Of a stretch of DNA of 64,000 nt, positions 28,614 to 38,875 are shown in pieces. Each line of letters starts with the position of its first letter. Position 1 is the first letter of the stretch. Location: positions 1-64,000 of the forward strand of contig NW_024468253.1 of the NCBI RefSeq assembly GCF_002104995.1, in the 5' to 3' direction. The notes beneath the pieces were generated by a model, which saw nothing but the letters and a program-made list of their open reading frames with translations, was not told the DNA's origin and did not search any database. This DNA is from Linderina pennispora. Its lineage: Eukaryota > Kickxellomycota > Kickxellomycetes > Kickxellales > Kickxellaceae. Made by a program: the position numbers and the translations under genes.

Positions 28614-30036
28614 TCAGCGTAGGCGCTTCAGCGCTGGCTCGCTGCTGCTGGCAGCAGAATCGCCTGCTGCTGTACGCCTCTTGCGCGGGTTCTTTGTTGC
28701 AGGGGTGGTGCCAGAAGCATCGGCAGCAATGGCCGTAGAACGACAGAACAGTTCAGGAATACTGCCTGAATCACAGAGTGACTGGAAAATGATTCTGAAG
28801 TTTAGAACTGCTGCGAGATCGCGGTTCGAGAGCCAAGACGAATAGGCTCGCCTGTATTGTGTCATGTCCCACATACATGACTCGCTTGTACAGCAGAGAA
28901 GGCCATGCCACTTCACAGTTGGGTTCTTCGATCTCTGGTAGGGCCGCGGGTTGGGAACATGCCGGAATGTCTGCTGCAGTAGCCTCTGTTGCACCTGATG
29001 GCATCTTCGCTGCTTCGCGTGCAGCCTTCTTGGCCAATTTTTTGCCCTTTTCTGCTGCTTTCCTTGCCTCTGTTGCTGTTCTCTTTGCTGTGTTGATCTC
29101 TGTAACCTGCTCGCGTGTTTTCGAAATAAACACCTGCTTGAGTATTTGCTTGTCTAAGCGCACATGGCCTGGGATCCATGATGTCCGCAGAGGCAAGCAT
29201 TGGGGGGGAGACTTGCCAAGCTGCTCATTCTCGATAAGCTGGCATAGACGAATGTATGCACGCAGATGCTTAAGTGGATTTACCTTGGCATCATAGTATC
29301 GGCTGTCTTTGGCGAATCTGTACTTGGCATCATAGGCATTAAGGACTGGTGCCAGCTTTTTGTAGATTGCAAGCATCGGTGGGGTGAGCACACTGAGATC
29401 AGGGTGTCTAGAGGCAACTGCCTGGCGGAGCTTCTGTGCAGGTGTATAAATACACACTTGACATGCATTATTGAACTCAGCCTTGGACACATTGCCTATT
29501 GTACTGTGCAGTGTGTTTTTGCGGCTGCGAATATCAATCAGTTTGGCCAGAATACGCTGTAGGCAAGTGCCATAGAACAACACAATGTTGTTCTTGTATG
29601 CTGTCATCAGCTCGGTATCCACGTATGTTGCTACCTGATTCATGTTGTGTACGCCATGTAGCTCGATATCACCATTATGTATTAGATAATCATAAATATG
29701 GTATCTAATTACATCACCGAAATCTGCGCTCGACAGTTTTGACTTGTCCTTCCGGTTGACGAAGTCCTCGGCAGATATGGTCATCTTTGCCTTCAGGTTG
29801 TGATAAATAAATAAATAAATGGAACGAAAAAAACCCTTTTTCACAAATGTTGCTGGATCAAAAGCATCATCGTCAGCTAGTTGATGGAGTAATATCCATC
29901 GTGCAAGCATGTATGTATGCTCTTTGATGATATTGACGCTGTGTACAAACTGCTCTAGGCGGGGCAACATAGAATCACAGAAACCAGTACTACCAAGTGA
30001 TATCTTTATGACAGTAGTGCTGCAGGTAATATTCAT
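28614..30036 (-). pseudogene. Fanzor/TnpB-like RNA-guided nuclease homologue, internally deleted
   Basis: The N-terminal 421-residue frame (start 30036) carries patterns of a large fungal element-encoded family: LPRLEQFVHSVNIIKEHTY, VKKGFF, TAYKNNIVLFYG and CLPLRTSWIPGHVRLD. A second frame (28994-28614) supplies the family C-terminus: VPNPRPYQRSKNPT, HGLLCCTSESC and NRDLAAVLNFRIIFQSL, then a basic nuclear-signal-like tail (NPRKRRTA, ALKRLR). NRD-x-A-x-x-N fits the last RuvC motif of TnpB/Fanzor proteins, next to zinc-ribbon-type cysteines. The middle, which should hold the first two RuvC carboxylates, is replaced by an Ala/Lys-rich stretch (KKLAKKAAREAAK) and a frame change. It is therefore probably catalytically dead. 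Family naming rests on remembered motifs. Confidence 0.6.
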
Positions 30037-30640
30037 TTGAGAAATTCAATAGGCAAAACAAGAAGAGAAACGATGCTGTTCAGTTTTGCTGTATTGCAGA
30101 TGCATAGCATTAAGAACTTTATATTAAAAATGATCTGGCTTGCATGGTTCTTGGGGCCTTTAGCACTGATACAGTCTCTTGAATCAGTCTATACAGACTG
30201 GATCCATTGTGGCCCAAATACTACTGCTTACGCATGTTCATAAGACAAATTAATTTATGAGATTAATCCACAAATATTGCATGACCACTAGAAGAGCTAT
30301 ATGGCCTTATTCAATAGGTGCTCATGAATGAATATCCTAAGGGTGTTGCGCAGCCGGTGATGACCACCATGATGACACCATGGAAGTTATCAGGCCGACC
30401 GACAATGAGAGCAGCTCTTGCGCTGAACCAATGGAGATATCTAGTGAAGACCTGTGACCACTACAATAACAGCTTGTCACGTTGGTTTCAAGATCAAAAA
30501 AGAGTTTAAAGAGCAATTTATCCAAACTCGCTTGGAGGTTTAAAAGTTTTATTTTTTTAATCAATTATGAAGGTTCTAGCAGACGGTCGGACACTTTTTG
30601 GGTTATAAAATCTTATATGTAGGTAGGTAAAGATTAGCGG
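30037..30640. other. Intergenic region between Fanzor-like relic and inverted block
   Basis: About 600 bases, AT-rich, with no gene recognised. I looked for terminal repeats matching the far side of the Fanzor-like gene and saw none. Confidence 0.4.
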
Positions 30641-30680
30641 AATGTAGCTCAACTATATGATAGCAGTATTCGTATTTGAC

Positions 30681-31505
30681 TCAGGCCTGGTTCTGGATGA
30701 CAGTGGCCTTCTGTCCGTTCTGCTCAGCAGCAACAGGAACACTGGCAACAGGAGCTGCAGTGACGGGAGCAACAACCTCCGGGACAACAGCAGAAGCTGT
30801 AACTGGGGCAGCAATGGACTCGGCGACAACTGGGTGGACAAACTGAGGAGTGAACACGGGCTGGACAAAGGCTGGAGCAAACACGGGCTGGACAAACTGC
30901 GGAGCAGCAATGCCAAAGGCAGTGCCAACAACAGTACTGGCCTGGTGGTGGTCATTAGCAAACACGATATCACCGTTGCGCTTGAAGACGCTGCTGACAA
31001 CACCGTTGTTAACGAAGCCAGGAGTCACGAAGCCAGAAACGCCGATTGGCGCAAAGCCGCCAGAGACGAACTCAGGGTGGGCGAATTGCGGTGCAACATT
31101 CACCTGATGGGCATTGTCAGCAAACACGACATCGCTGTTGCGACGGACAAACCCAGCAGCGCTGAATGTGTTCTGGACGGGTCCAAGCAGGTTCGAATCG
31201 CCGTTTGCAGTCCAGCCGTCGTTACCCTTGACATGGGACTGCGATGGGTTGTTGACGATGTTGCCCTTGGATACATCATTGCTATTCACGGTCGAGAAAG
31301 ACGATCCGAAAATGTTGGTGAAAGCATTGCCGCCCTGGCCGGATCCGCCAGAGAAGAACGAGCCGTCAGCCTGCCAGCCGTTGTTGACATTCGGAGCTGA
31401 GATGGCGTTGGGGGCTGAGACAATGCTGGGGCCGTCGGTGGAGCCAATCTCCTGGCCGATCGCCGAGGCAGAGGCGATGGCAATGAAGGTGGTGGCGGTA
31501 CGCAT
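30681..31505 (-). CDS. Secreted Kex2-type repeat protein B, second copy, 274 aa
   Basis: The translation is identical to the gene at 15333-16157, including the signal peptide, dibasic sites at 121-122 and 175-176, the peptide units NSDVVFADNAHQ and NGDIVFANDHHQ, and the EQNGQKATVIQNQA tail. Promoter elements are also duplicated: TATAAAA near 31615-31621 and the five iterons at 31646-31705. Both copies are therefore expected to be expressed similarly. Lack of any amino-acid change between copies points to very recent duplication or ongoing gene conversion. Confidence 0.85.
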   Translation of the reverse strand: MRTATTFIAIASASAIGQEIGSTDGPSIVSAPNAISAPNVNNGWQADGSFFSGGSGQGGNAFTNIFGSSFSTVNSNDVSKGNIVNNPSQSHVKGNDGWTANGDSNLLGPVQNTFSAAGFVRRNSDVVFADNAHQVNVAPQFAHPEFVSGGFAPIGVSGFVTPGFVNNGVVSSVFKRNGDIVFANDHHQASTVVGTAFGIAAPQFVQPVFAPAFVQPVFTPQFVHPVVAESIAAPVTASAVVPEVVAPVTAAPVASVPVAAEQNGQKATVIQNQA

Positions 31506-31645
31506 GGTTGGAGATTTGTAGTCTGTGGTTGACGAGGGATTAGTCGTGAGGAGTAAGAGCTGGTAGAGATCAGTAGCTTGTAGCGGTGGCTGGCTCCGGC
31601 TGCGACTGGTCTGGTTTTATACCAGAGATCCGGGACTAGGCGGGC

Positions 31646-31705
31646 CTGTCCTTTAGACTGTCCTTTAGACTGTCCTTTAGACTGTCCTTTAGACTGTCCT
31701 TTAGA
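31646..31705 (-). repeat. Five perfect 12-bp iterons (second copy)
   Basis: Five uninterrupted units of CTGTCCTTTAGA, the reverse complement of the array at 15133-15192, in the same place upstream of the duplicated gene B. Confidence 0.85.
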
Positions 31706-32296
31706 GCTGGTTGTGATGTAGGGATTCAAAGTTTGCGTTAGCACAATTGCCGGTAGGAGCCATTCTCCTACAGCTCCCTTGTTTCGCCGGTCACGCAAAT
31801 GGTCTGCATTACTGTTGGTCAACCAACAAGGCTGTTGCTGTGTCTCTGCCAATTGATGTCTACTTGGCGAGGGCTGGTCCGCTTGTTTCTGTGACAATTG
31901 CTAGGCTTTGTCGTGGCCATTATCTGCCAGATATCGCCACACCGCGAACAACCACGCCGCAAACAAACCACACCGCTCCCCGTCGCTAGCGTGCGCAGCA
32001 TTTGTTCTTTGGGCTAGGACCGTCTCTTTGTCAATGCGGTGCGGTTTCTGAAATGAAGCCGAGCCAAATGCACGTAATCGGGGAGAGGCGGGGGTCTGAC
32101 TACTGCTGTTGCGCCATTGCTCAGCTCGTGAATTGTTGGTCAGGATGATGACAATAGCGTGTGTCGACATTTATGACGTAGGCAGCATTGGCTTGCATTG
32201 CGTGATTGGTGATATGAATGCAGGATATATTGGAAGAGCATCAAGTGCAATGGGCTCGTGCTCAGCACGGCCAGATATTAGTGATGAGAATAGGAG

Positions 32297-33025
32297 CTAC
32301 GCCTGGTTCTGGATGACGGTTGCCTTCTGGCCGTTCTGCTCGGCAGCAACGACTGGGGCAGCCTGGAAAGCCGGCTGGACCACAGGCTGAAAAGCTGGCT
32401 GGACCACAGGCTGGATGAACTGCGGGGCAGCAGTCCCAAAGACCGGCTGGACAAACTGAGGAACAGCAAGTCCCGGAGCGGCAACTCCCAGAGCGGCAAC
32501 TCCTGGAGCAACGGTAGCCTGGTGATGGTTGTTGGCGAACACGACGTCGTTGCTGCGCCTGTACACCGCACCAACGATAGCTGGGTGGACAAAGGCAGGG
32601 TGGACAAAGCCTGGAGCACGGTTCAGCTGGTGGTGGTTGCTGGCAAAGACGACGTCGCCGCTGCGGCGGACAAATCCATGGCCGAAGAAGTTCCCGACGG
32701 GGCCGAGCTGGTTGGAATCGCCGTTGGCGGTCCACCCGTCGTTGCCGGAAACCGAGGTGAACGATGGGTTGTTGATGATGTTACCTTTGGACAGGCTGTT
32801 GCTGTTCACGGTTGAGAACGAGCTGCCGACGATGTTGTTGAACAGACTGCCGTGGCCGCCATCGGCACCCGAGAAGAAGGAGCCCTCGGCCTGCCAGCCG
32901 TTGTTGACGTTTGGAGCTGAGATGGCGTTGGAGCCCGAGACGATGCTGGGGCCGTCGGTGGCACCGATCTCCTGGGCAAAGGCGGTAGCAGAGGCAATGG
33001 CAAGGAACGAGGCGGCAGTACGCAT
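32297..33025 (-). CDS. Secreted Kex2-type repeat protein A, second copy, 242 aa
   Basis: The translation is the same as the gene at 13813-14541. Two base changes seen in the coding region (in the HPAIVG codons and in the QPVFGTAA codons) are silent. The signal peptide, both RR sites and the repeated SGDVVFASNHHQ/SNDVVFANNHHQ units are retained, so this copy should be functional. The two block copies place A and B in the same order relative to each other but on opposite strands of the chromosome. Confidence 0.85.
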   Translation of the reverse strand: MRTAASFLAIASATAFAQEIGATDGPSIVSGSNAISAPNVNNGWQAEGSFFSGADGGHGSLFNNIVGSSFSTVNSNSLSKGNIINNPSFTSVSGNDGWTANGDSNQLGPVGNFFGHGFVRRSGDVVFASNHHQLNRAPGFVHPAFVHPAIVGAVYRRSNDVVFANNHHQATVAPGVAALGVAAPGLAVPQFVQPVFGTAAPQFIQPVVQPAFQPVVQPAFQAAPVVAAEQNGQKATVIQNQA

Positions 33026-33515
33026 GATTGAGGAGTAAGATTACGCTTAGACGGAGGGTGGCGAAGGATTGGGATTGATTAGCGGCAAGAGAAAGAGCTG
33101 TATGCTGGTAGGTAGCTTGAGGAGAACTGCTGGAACTGCTGGATCTCACCTGTGTTTTATACCATCGACGTGCCTGGCGACGACTTTGATATGCTTCGTC
33201 CAAGATCGCTTGCAGCAGCAGAAGCAGCAGCAGCGGCGGTAGAAGCAGCAGTCAAGTTCGCAACAACAGCTGGTGCAACTACCCCTCGCAGCAGCTGCAG
33301 TGGCCAGGCTGTTTGTCTGGTGGTCGACAATGTCGAGTGATTTAATGAGGCAGCCAGCTGAATGGCCATCATTGAAGCTCCATACCCCCACTTTTCTACT
33401 ACTCCTGCAGCCAGGCAGCTCTGCAAGCTGCAAGCGCACAGATATCTCCAGTGAAGACCTTGCAATGCAACCACGTTTTGCTTTGGCCTATTTATTCCAG
33501 AATTTTTAATTGACT

Positions 33516-34895
33516 TCAAATATTGTAGTCGTACAAAATTGCGCCGCCAGAACGGGCCACGCTCTCGATCTGGTCATCAGAGTAGTTTAACACACTGCGC
33601 ATGACATCCTCCGTATGTTGCCCAAGCATAGGTGGCGGTAGACGCACGCCAACCTCTGAGGTGGAGTACTCGACAGCAGGGCCGACCAGCTTGAGAATGC
33701 CTGCAAATGGATGCTCGACTTCTTTGACAACCTGCCGTGCAACTAGCTGCGGGTGCTCAAATGTCTGCTTAATTGTGTTGACAGGCCCGAACGGCATGCC
33801 GCTTCCCTCCAGCCGAGAAACCAGATCGTCAGTCTTCCAGTCGCTCAGCGCCTCAGTGATCAGGGCAACGAGCTCATCGCGGTTCTGCACGCGATCTGCG
33901 TTGGTCGCATACTTTGGGTTTTCAAGCAGATCCGGTCGGCTGATGGCGTCGGTGAAGATCTTGTACTGCTTGTCGTTGCCAGCTCCAATGCAGATGCTGC
34001 CGTCTTTGGTCGGGAACACCTGGTAGGGGACGATCGACGGGTGGCTGCTGCCGAGTCGGCTGCTCTCCTTGCCTCCTACCAAGTAACTTGAGGCAATGTT
34101 GGCCAGGACCGTAGCCTGTGTCTGCATCAGCGACACGTCCAGGTGCTGGCCGACATTAGACTTTACTCGCGACAGCAGAGCAGCTAGGATTGCGCTGTGG
34201 GCGTAGATGCCTGTGGTCACATCGGTGACAGCCACGCCAACCTTGACCGGTGGCCCGTTGGCCTCGCCAGTAATGTGCATGAGACCAGCCTCGGCCTCGA
34301 TGATGGTATCATATCCTGGCTTGTTTGCATAAGGCCCCGACGAGCCATATCCTGTGATTGATGCGTAGATGAGCTTCGGGTTGACCTTTTTCAGGTCCTC
34401 ATAGCCGAGCCCGTACTCGGCCAGTTTTCCGGGAACGTAGTTCTCAACAAAAACATCGGATTCCTTGGCCAGATCCAGAATGACCTGCCGCCCTTGTTGG
34501 ACCTTAATGTCAATGGCAATTGAGTGTTTGTTGCGGTTGGCACACAAATAATACGCACTCTCGCCCTTGAACAGGGGTGGCTGGCGGTACAAGCCACCCT
34601 TGGATGTCACACCCTCAATGGCCCCAACCTGCTTTTCATACAGCTTGAATGGAGGACCCCAGGCACGAGTGTCGTCGCCGCGCGCTGGGTGCTCGACCTT
34701 GATGACCTCTGCGCCGAGATCCCCGAGGAGCATCGTGCAGAAGGGTCCGGCGAGGACGCGCGTCATGTCAAGGACACGAATTCCTGTCAGTGGACCGACT
34801 GATTTAGTTGCATGAGTGGCCAGCAGACGCTTCGGGAGTGTCATGGTGACCGGATGGTTCCTCGCAGCGCCGAACAGCTGATGTACGAATGGCAT
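33516..34895 (-). CDS. Class III (CaiB/BaiF) CoA-transferase, SUGCT-like, 459 aa
   Basis: Family III CoA-transferases move CoA between carboxylic acids. This one resembles the mitochondrial succinyl-CoA:glutarate type. After a short possible presequence (MPFVHQLFGAARNHPVTMTLPKRLLATHA) comes GPLTGIRVLDMTRVLAGPFCTMLLGDLGAEVIKVEHP, the family opening. GYGSSGPYANKPGYD follows; its Asp aligns with the catalytic aspartate that forms the aspartyl-CoA anhydride. The C-terminus has PPPMLGQHTEDVM. I prefer the Met at 34895 over the frame's first Met (35006), because a TATA-like element at about 34970-34977 would lie inside the longer version. The exact acyl substrate cannot be read from sequence. The stop lies just outside the inverted block, 30 bases from its edge. 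Confidence 0.85.
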   Translation of the reverse strand: MPFVHQLFGAARNHPVTMTLPKRLLATHATKSVGPLTGIRVLDMTRVLAGPFCTMLLGDLGAEVIKVEHPARGDDTRAWGPPFKLYEKQVGAIEGVTSKGGLYRQPPLFKGESAYYLCANRNKHSIAIDIKVQQGRQVILDLAKESDVFVENYVPGKLAEYGLGYEDLKKVNPKLIYASITGYGSSGPYANKPGYDTIIEAEAGLMHITGEANGPPVKVGVAVTDVTTGIYAHSAILAALLSRVKSNVGQHLDVSLMQTQATVLANIASSYLVGGKESSRLGSSHPSIVPYQVFPTKDGSICIGAGNDKQYKIFTDAISRPDLLENPKYATNADRVQNRDELVALITEALSDWKTDDLVSRLEGSGMPFGPVNTIKQTFEHPQLVARQVVKEVEHPFAGILKLVGPAVEYSTSEVGVRLPPPMLGQHTEDVMRSVLNYSDDQIESVARSGGAILYDYNI

Positions 34896-35770
34896 ACTTG
34901 AAATAACCGTAGATGGGATATCAACATTGAGGAGAGGTTGGTCAGATGCATCCTCTGACCGGTCGACCTCTATATAAACCCACTGTTCTGTACATGTCAC
35001 CCGCAATCCTGCTCCCAGGGGTCATAGCTCTTGACAATGAATTCTGCTCTGCCACAACCACTCTTGCTGGAGCCCAATAAGGCCAGATGGTAGAGTATAG
35101 CGTGAGAAGCAGGACATTGCTTTGGCAGAATGCCGAGGCGTGCCATGCTAGACAATAGCGCCCATGCGTCTTCACACGCAATGTATATCGCCAGGGCCAG
35201 TGCTACCCACATACCCAAACTGCCTATCTGCTGATTTGCTCACCACCAGAATTTCTTAAGGGCTAGGTGTTGGTCCGCTGGCTCTCAGACCCAAAACACT
35301 CGCTGGTATCTACGGTCAAAAGGTAAATTGCGGTATTCATATGAGCAACAATATTGCAGTGGCAGCTGTAGCTAGATGTTTGTCTGTTGCGCTGCTCTGG
35401 TGGCGCTGTTGACGTTATTTTCCAACCAGTTTCCTTGTTCTCTCAACAAATATGGACAAGGAATTGCTACAGCCACAGCACATCCATCTCCCTCCCTCCC
35501 TTTCTTGTTATCCATTTTTGCCAAACGAAGGCGAGATGAATATCCTTTTGTTTACGATAGTAATGGCTACGTAGCAGAATATACAGCCAACCGAGCTGAG
35601 GCAGAGAATTCATTAGTCTTGTCTATCTGTCAGTCGCCTTTCTCTTCTTCTTGTCCCCTCTCCCTTTACTCTGTTCCTTTCCCTCATATACCTTCGCGCC
35701 CATCCCCTATACAGCCTCTTGCCCTATACCCTATACTGTAATCACCGACCACAAACCTAGCACTCTAACT
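34896..35770. other. Intergenic region, divergent promoters
   Basis: A TATA-like TTTATATAGA (reverse strand, about 34968-34978) serves the CoA-transferase. Toward 35771 the sequence becomes pyrimidine-rich, as in many fungal promoters. No gene is seen between. Confidence 0.45.
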
Positions 35771-36673
35771 ATGCGTATCTATCAAGCTATCACAGTTTTT
35801 GCTGTAGCTGCCTCGGCATTCCCTACACAGCTTCTTGCTGTCCGTGAGGGCCCCAGTGGGGATACAAATTCGCCAGCAGCTCCGCATGTGGCTCAGCCTG
35901 AGCAGCTGCCGCTTCAAGATCGCCCTCCTACTCAAGACCGCCTAACAGACAGCGACCGCCCCCCTATTGTAGTGGAGAACGGATCCCCTGTTCAGGATTA
36001 CCCGCCAGCTGGTTTTAACGAACATCGCGACGGATCGCAGCACCACCCAACTGATAGCAGCAGCAGTGGCCAAAATCCGGGTCGCCCTGCTACCCAGGAC
36101 CACCCAGCTGAAGGCGACCGCCGTCCTGTTGTAATCGAGGACCGCCCTCCTGTTCAGAATCAGCAGCCAGCTGCTTTTGATGAACACACTGCTCCCCAGG
36201 GCCGTCCAGCAGAGAGCAACAGCGCTAGACCGGTCTCGGACCATCCGCCAGTGGTTGTTAATGAGCATCACGATACGCCACAGGATCACCCTGCGGCAGA
36301 ACCTCCCCGCAGCTCTGGCCATCAATCTTCTCGGCCTCCAGCTCGTCAACACTTTGAGAAGATCGAGCACCCTGGCGGCAACCCGAACAGCATCGAGAAG
36401 ACGTCGCAGGACATTATCAACGACGATCAGCACGGGGTCCACTCAAATATTATCCACCATGTTGTCACTAGCAACAGTATCGTCAACGGTAAGCCCACAA
36501 ATGTCAATATCCACGGCACTACCGGTGTTGCTAATAACGGCAAGAACAACGTTGTTCTACCAAATGGGTTTTGGAACCAGTTCAACCCTGGCCAGCCTGG
36601 GGCTGGGCTCCCTGGCACCAACTTTATCCCTGCTGGTCTGGGAGTTAACAGCCGTCCTCCTAGCGACCATTAG
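35771..36673 (+). CDS. Secreted Pro/Asp/His-rich repeat protein, 300 aa
   Basis: I start at the Met at 35771, which opens a signal peptide (about residues 1-23, MRIYQAITVFAVAASAFPTQLLA); the longer frame to 35651 has no such logic. The mature protein has imperfect repeats built on Q-D-H/R-P-P/A, such as DRPPTQDR, DRPPIVVEN, DHPAEGDR, DRPPVQNQ and DHPPVVVNEHH, up to about residue 185. It then changes to an Asn/His-rich C-terminal domain (HSNIIHHVVTSNSIVNG, VNIHGTTGVANNGKNN). Histidine and aspartate abundance could favour metal or surface binding, but that is speculation. I do not recognise a family. A 5' CT-rich leader precedes the start. Confidence 0.75.
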   Translation: MRIYQAITVFAVAASAFPTQLLAVREGPSGDTNSPAAPHVAQPEQLPLQDRPPTQDRLTDSDRPPIVVENGSPVQDYPPAGFNEHRDGSQHHPTDSSSSGQNPGRPATQDHPAEGDRRPVVIEDRPPVQNQQPAAFDEHTAPQGRPAESNSARPVSDHPPVVVNEHHDTPQDHPAAEPPRSSGHQSSRPPARQHFEKIEHPGGNPNSIEKTSQDIINDDQHGVHSNIIHHVVTSNSIVNGKPTNVNIHGTTGVANNGKNNVVLPNGFWNQFNPGQPGAGLPGTNFIPAGLGVNSRPPSDH

Positions 36674-37377
36674 TACTAGCCTTTAGTGATTCTTGAAACA
36701 GAGGTTGTTTTCTCTATATGGCCTTGGTGCGATGTCGCGTTATTTTTATTTTTGGCTGCATTTATGTTCGGCGATCGCTTTTTGGTCTGATCCAAGCGGT
36801 CCGAATGGTTTGGCCAATGGGGAAAGCTGGGCAAAATCGGATCGCTGTAGCTACCAATGCACGATTTTTGTACACTTCTTACATGTAACGCACGAAGATC
36901 CCGGGCTATGGATGAAGAATTCGCGTGCATCTCCCTCCTAACACTGACAAACCAGGCCAGCTAAATTGATGGGGAGAGGGAAAGAAGTGGTGAGAATTGG
37001 AACGTCGTTCTTATTGCACGCTTTTTGGCTCCATGGCCAGTGTAGCAGGAATTACACCATCGCTGTACACACGAATGCAAGACAGACAGACAGCAGCTGC
37101 CGGTACTCTTCGCATGAAACAAAAGGTGCTTCTTTCTTGTTTTGCTTTCTTTTCTCCCAACTACTCTTTTTCACACCTACTCGTTTTAAAGTAACATATT
37201 ATCCTGCTGGTCTGGACATCATACGACAAATAAACATACTCAGGCAGTAGCTTTCTCCCCTCTTTCCTCTTCACCTCCGTCCTCTCCCCTCTCCCTCCTT
37301 CCCTCACTACCTACACACTTGTATCCTCTCCCTCTCACCTCACATTCCTCCTTTCATCCGCGTTATACTATTATTCA
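36674..37377. promoter_or_regulatory. Intergenic region with CT-rich promoter tract
   Basis: About 700 bases without a gene. From about 37250 to 37360 the plus strand is almost pure pyrimidine (TCTCCCC/TCCTC runs), ending just before the ATG at 37378. Such tracts are common transcription-start regions of highly expressed fungal genes. Confidence 0.45.
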
Positions 37378-38802
37378 ATGGCAGGCTCTGGTCGTGTTCA
37401 AGCAGACGACAATTTTGATATTGATGACTGGTACGACGCGTCACGTCGTAGCCGAGGCGTTTCTATGATGCCGGCGAGCAACCCGCAGCTCGTCAATTAT
37501 CAGAACATGCACGTAGCCAACCCCATGCCGCCCCAGAGCCGCTCAAACCAGCAGCAACAGCAGAGACACCCACCACAGAGCAACGGGTATAATGTGGATT
37601 CGTATTATCATGGCAGCCACAACGGTCCGCCAGCCAGTGCCCAGCAGTCGGCGGGCTATTATGGTGGCTACGGCGATAATGACAACAATGATATCAGTTA
37701 CTCGAGTGGCCATTATGAGCCAGTCCACTATCCTGGCGACCGTGGGCCGCCACGCATGCAGCAGCAGCAGCAGCAGCAGCAGTATGGCCGGGGGCCCGCA
37801 CCGCAGGCTCCTACATACCAGCAGATTGCGTCAACTCATGGAAACTACCAGAATGGGGTATATCCACTTGGAGTGGCTCCACCGATGAACAACGGGTCCC
37901 GTCCATCAACTGGTCGCTCAAACATGAGCATGGGACACACTGCCCCTGACCCAGGAATGGAGTCACGCCCCCAGACCGCGCGGTCAGACAAGAGCACAAC
38001 ACCGCTGAACCCAAATGCAGTCGTCCTCTCCAACCTACCCAAGGGTGTCAAAGCATCAAGCGAGACTAGATACTCTCCCCCACCCCCGATCAGCACTGCC
38101 AATACCAGCTCGACGCTACACTCAAGGCATGGCAATGTCAGCTCGCCATACTCGCCCGTGGCACCCAAGTATGGAGCATCCCCTTCAACCGAATACCTAT
38201 CCACTGTCAAGAGCCAGCAGCCGCTTCTTAACAGCAGCCACTCACATGGCCACAGCGATATGACTACGGTCGACCTGTCAAATGTCAGGTCTGGTGGCGG
38301 CTACCAGCCCCCAGAACGTCCGATCACCTCGTCCACGACTCGTTACAATGCGTCACAGCTCGCAAGAGGAAAATCCGTTAATGACCGCTATGAGCAGCGC
38401 AAAGCTGGCGGTGACTCGGGCGTGGGCGAGTGCTGTGAATGCTGCTGTGGGGGGTGTATGCGCTGCGCATGCTGCTCCGTCTGCTGCTGCCTCGGCCCGA
38501 TCATCACTTGGATATTAGTTATTCTTGTCCTGGTTGGCATTGCGCTGGCGCTGTACTTCAACTGGGACAAGATCATCGGCGCGGTCAAAAACAAGGGAGC
38601 GGCAGCCGCTGCCTCTGTTGCATCCACTGCTGCGACTCCATCAGCTGTGCCTGTCTCTACTGCTGCCCCGCCTGCCGCCCCGCCTGCCGCTGCTACTAAT
38701 GCTGCTGCTGCTGCTGCGGCTGCCGCCGCCTCTGCTGCAGGACTCCCACCTGAGGCTGTAGCTGCCGAAGCAGCAATCGCCGCTGCTGCCACCCCTGCTT
38801 AA
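37378..38802 (+). CDS. Single-pass membrane protein with Cys-rich juxtamembrane cluster, 474 aa
   Basis: A long disordered N-terminal part (about residues 1-350) is rich in Ser, Pro, Gln, Asn and Tyr and holds a CAG-encoded polyglutamine run near residue 127. It is followed by a dense cysteine cluster (about 353-372, CCECCCGGCMRCACC) and one hydrophobic span (about 373-397, ITWILVILVLVGIALALYF). The tail is alanine/proline-rich. There is no signal peptide, so the cysteine-rich side is probably cytosolic, where such clusters are typically palmitoylated. The topology resembles other fungal low-complexity anchors, but I recognise no family. Frame, codon use and the strong CT-rich promoter support a real gene. 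Confidence 0.7.
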   Translation: MAGSGRVQADDNFDIDDWYDASRRSRGVSMMPASNPQLVNYQNMHVANPMPPQSRSNQQQQQRHPPQSNGYNVDSYYHGSHNGPPASAQQSAGYYGGYGDNDNNDISYSSGHYEPVHYPGDRGPPRMQQQQQQQQYGRGPAPQAPTYQQIASTHGNYQNGVYPLGVAPPMNNGSRPSTGRSNMSMGHTAPDPGMESRPQTARSDKSTTPLNPNAVVLSNLPKGVKASSETRYSPPPPISTANTSSTLHSRHGNVSSPYSPVAPKYGASPSTEYLSTVKSQQPLLNSSHSHGHSDMTTVDLSNVRSGGGYQPPERPITSSTTRYNASQLARGKSVNDRYEQRKAGGDSGVGECCECCCGGCMRCACCSVCCCLGPIITWILVILVLVGIALALYFNWDKIIGAVKNKGAAAAASVASTAATPSAVPVSTAAPPAAPPAAATNAAAAAAAAAASAAGLPPEAVAAEAAIAAAATPA

Positions 38803-38875
38803 AGACATTATCGTAGTTTTGTGTTAGTTACACTGTTATTTTTAGGACACTCGTAAAATGCAACACGTCGTATCT

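Larger units (their letters stand above)
30641..33486 (-). repeat. Right copy of 2846-bp inverted duplication
   Basis: This is the reverse complement of 13352-16197 at equal length. Differences noticed are single bases only, for example at the start of the block, upstream of gene A and in its C-terminal repeats. The copies are separated by 14.4 kb containing protein C, TEL1, the second NADH dehydrogenase and the Fanzor-like relic. Confidence 0.92.
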
